From JAUSPI01 sp964454305 (lineage in GTDB: Bacteria > Desulfobacterota > Syntrophia > Syntrophales > JADFWA01): DNA of 13,904 bases. The stretch is from the NCBI GenBank assembly GCA_964454305.1, contig CAYVXX010000057.1:1-13904 (forward strand), read 5' to 3'. Below, piece after piece: positions 13,787 to 13,904 of this stretch. Both the position numbers and the translations under genes were made by a program. The first letter of the stretch is position 1. Every line of letters starts with the position of its first letter. Under the pieces are notes generated by a model. It was not told where the DNA came from, did not search any database, and was given only the letters and a program-made list of their open reading frames with translations.

Positions 13787-13904
13787 AGTGCCTAAAGTTT
13801 GAAGTGCCTAAAGTGAGCTAAAGTTAGTGTACACGCCTTCGGCGCGGTTAAATTCGAAACAGGCTGCGCTGAAAGCGCATTTTTAACTTTAGGCACTTTA
13901 GCTC
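13787..13904 (+). repeat. MITE-like repeat, copy B (runs to the window edge)
   Basis: This is the second copy of the element before ftsH, in the same orientation. Terminal inverted repeats GTGCCTAAAGTT (13788-13799) and AACTTTAGGCAC (13885-13896) are identical to copy A and enclose 109 bp. The inner hairpins CGCC-TTC-GGCG (13834-13844) and TGCGCT-GAA-AGCGCA (13865-13879) are also conserved, while the sequence between them differs by substitutions and small indels. The tail (CTTTAGCTC) may continue past the window. Confidence 0.8.

Noticed and set aside
1..13904. CRISPR array, tRNA, rRNA or intact transposase
   Set aside because: No regularly spaced direct repeats, tRNA-like cloverleaf, rRNA sequence or transposase reading frame seen on either strand.

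Overview
This window looks like a chromosomal housekeeping segment from a Gram-negative anaerobe of the Desulfobacterota (former Deltaproteobacteria). A Syntrophia-like lineage (Syntrophus/Smithella type) is my best guess. The grounds are the gene order tilS-ftsH-folP-acpS-tsaE-lysC, which I recall from Geobacter and relatives, a dihydropteroate synthase with a long N-terminal extension, and a very large CoA-dehydratase-activase-type iron-sulfur protein typical of strict anaerobes. This placement rests on recognition, not on a search.

Left part (1-2460). Bases 1-359 hold no gene. They contain a degenerate palindromic interspersed repeat (about 99-183) and two small hairpins just past panB. 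On the minus strand lies a two-gene unit: a Rossmann/DUF2520 dehydrogenase-like gene (1171-2058) followed by panB (360-1178), overlapping by 8 nt. Together they could supply two consecutive steps of pantothenate synthesis. The 402-nt divergent gap 2059-2460 carries a minus-strand intrinsic terminator only 18 nt before the DUF2520 start codon, overlapped by alternative pairings (possible attenuator). It also carries a plausible plus-strand promoter whose predicted transcript would begin with a perfect 10-bp hairpin.

Middle (2461-6795). One 1444-residue gene encodes two BcrAD/BadFG/HgdC-type ATPase domains, a cysteine-rich linker, a DUF2229 region and a C-terminal 2-hydroxyacyl-CoA-dehydratase-like region, so a presumptive electron activator and its acceptor are fused in one chain. 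Its substrate cannot be read from the sequence.

Right part (6796-13904). This is a plus-strand run of core genes: tilS (tRNA-Ile lysidine synthase), ftsH (membrane protease), folP (dihydropteroate synthase), acpS (holo-ACP synthase), tsaE (t6A tRNA modification ATPase) and lysC (aspartokinase). folP to lysC is a compact version of a longer cluster in related bacteria. A predicted promoter overlaps the tilS stop, and an intrinsic terminator sits between ftsH and folP. lysC has a strong internal ribosome binding site that could yield a separate ACT-domain subunit. The same roughly 110-bp element with perfect 12-bp terminal inverted repeats occurs before ftsH (8335-8445) and after lysC (13788-13896). 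The first copy would make up almost the whole ftsH 5' leader.

I see no tRNA, rRNA, CRISPR array, intact transposase or phage gene. The most interesting leads are the fused activase/dehydratase-like protein, the possible attenuator upstream of the pantothenate pair, the repeat that forms the ftsH leader, and the internal start in lysC.
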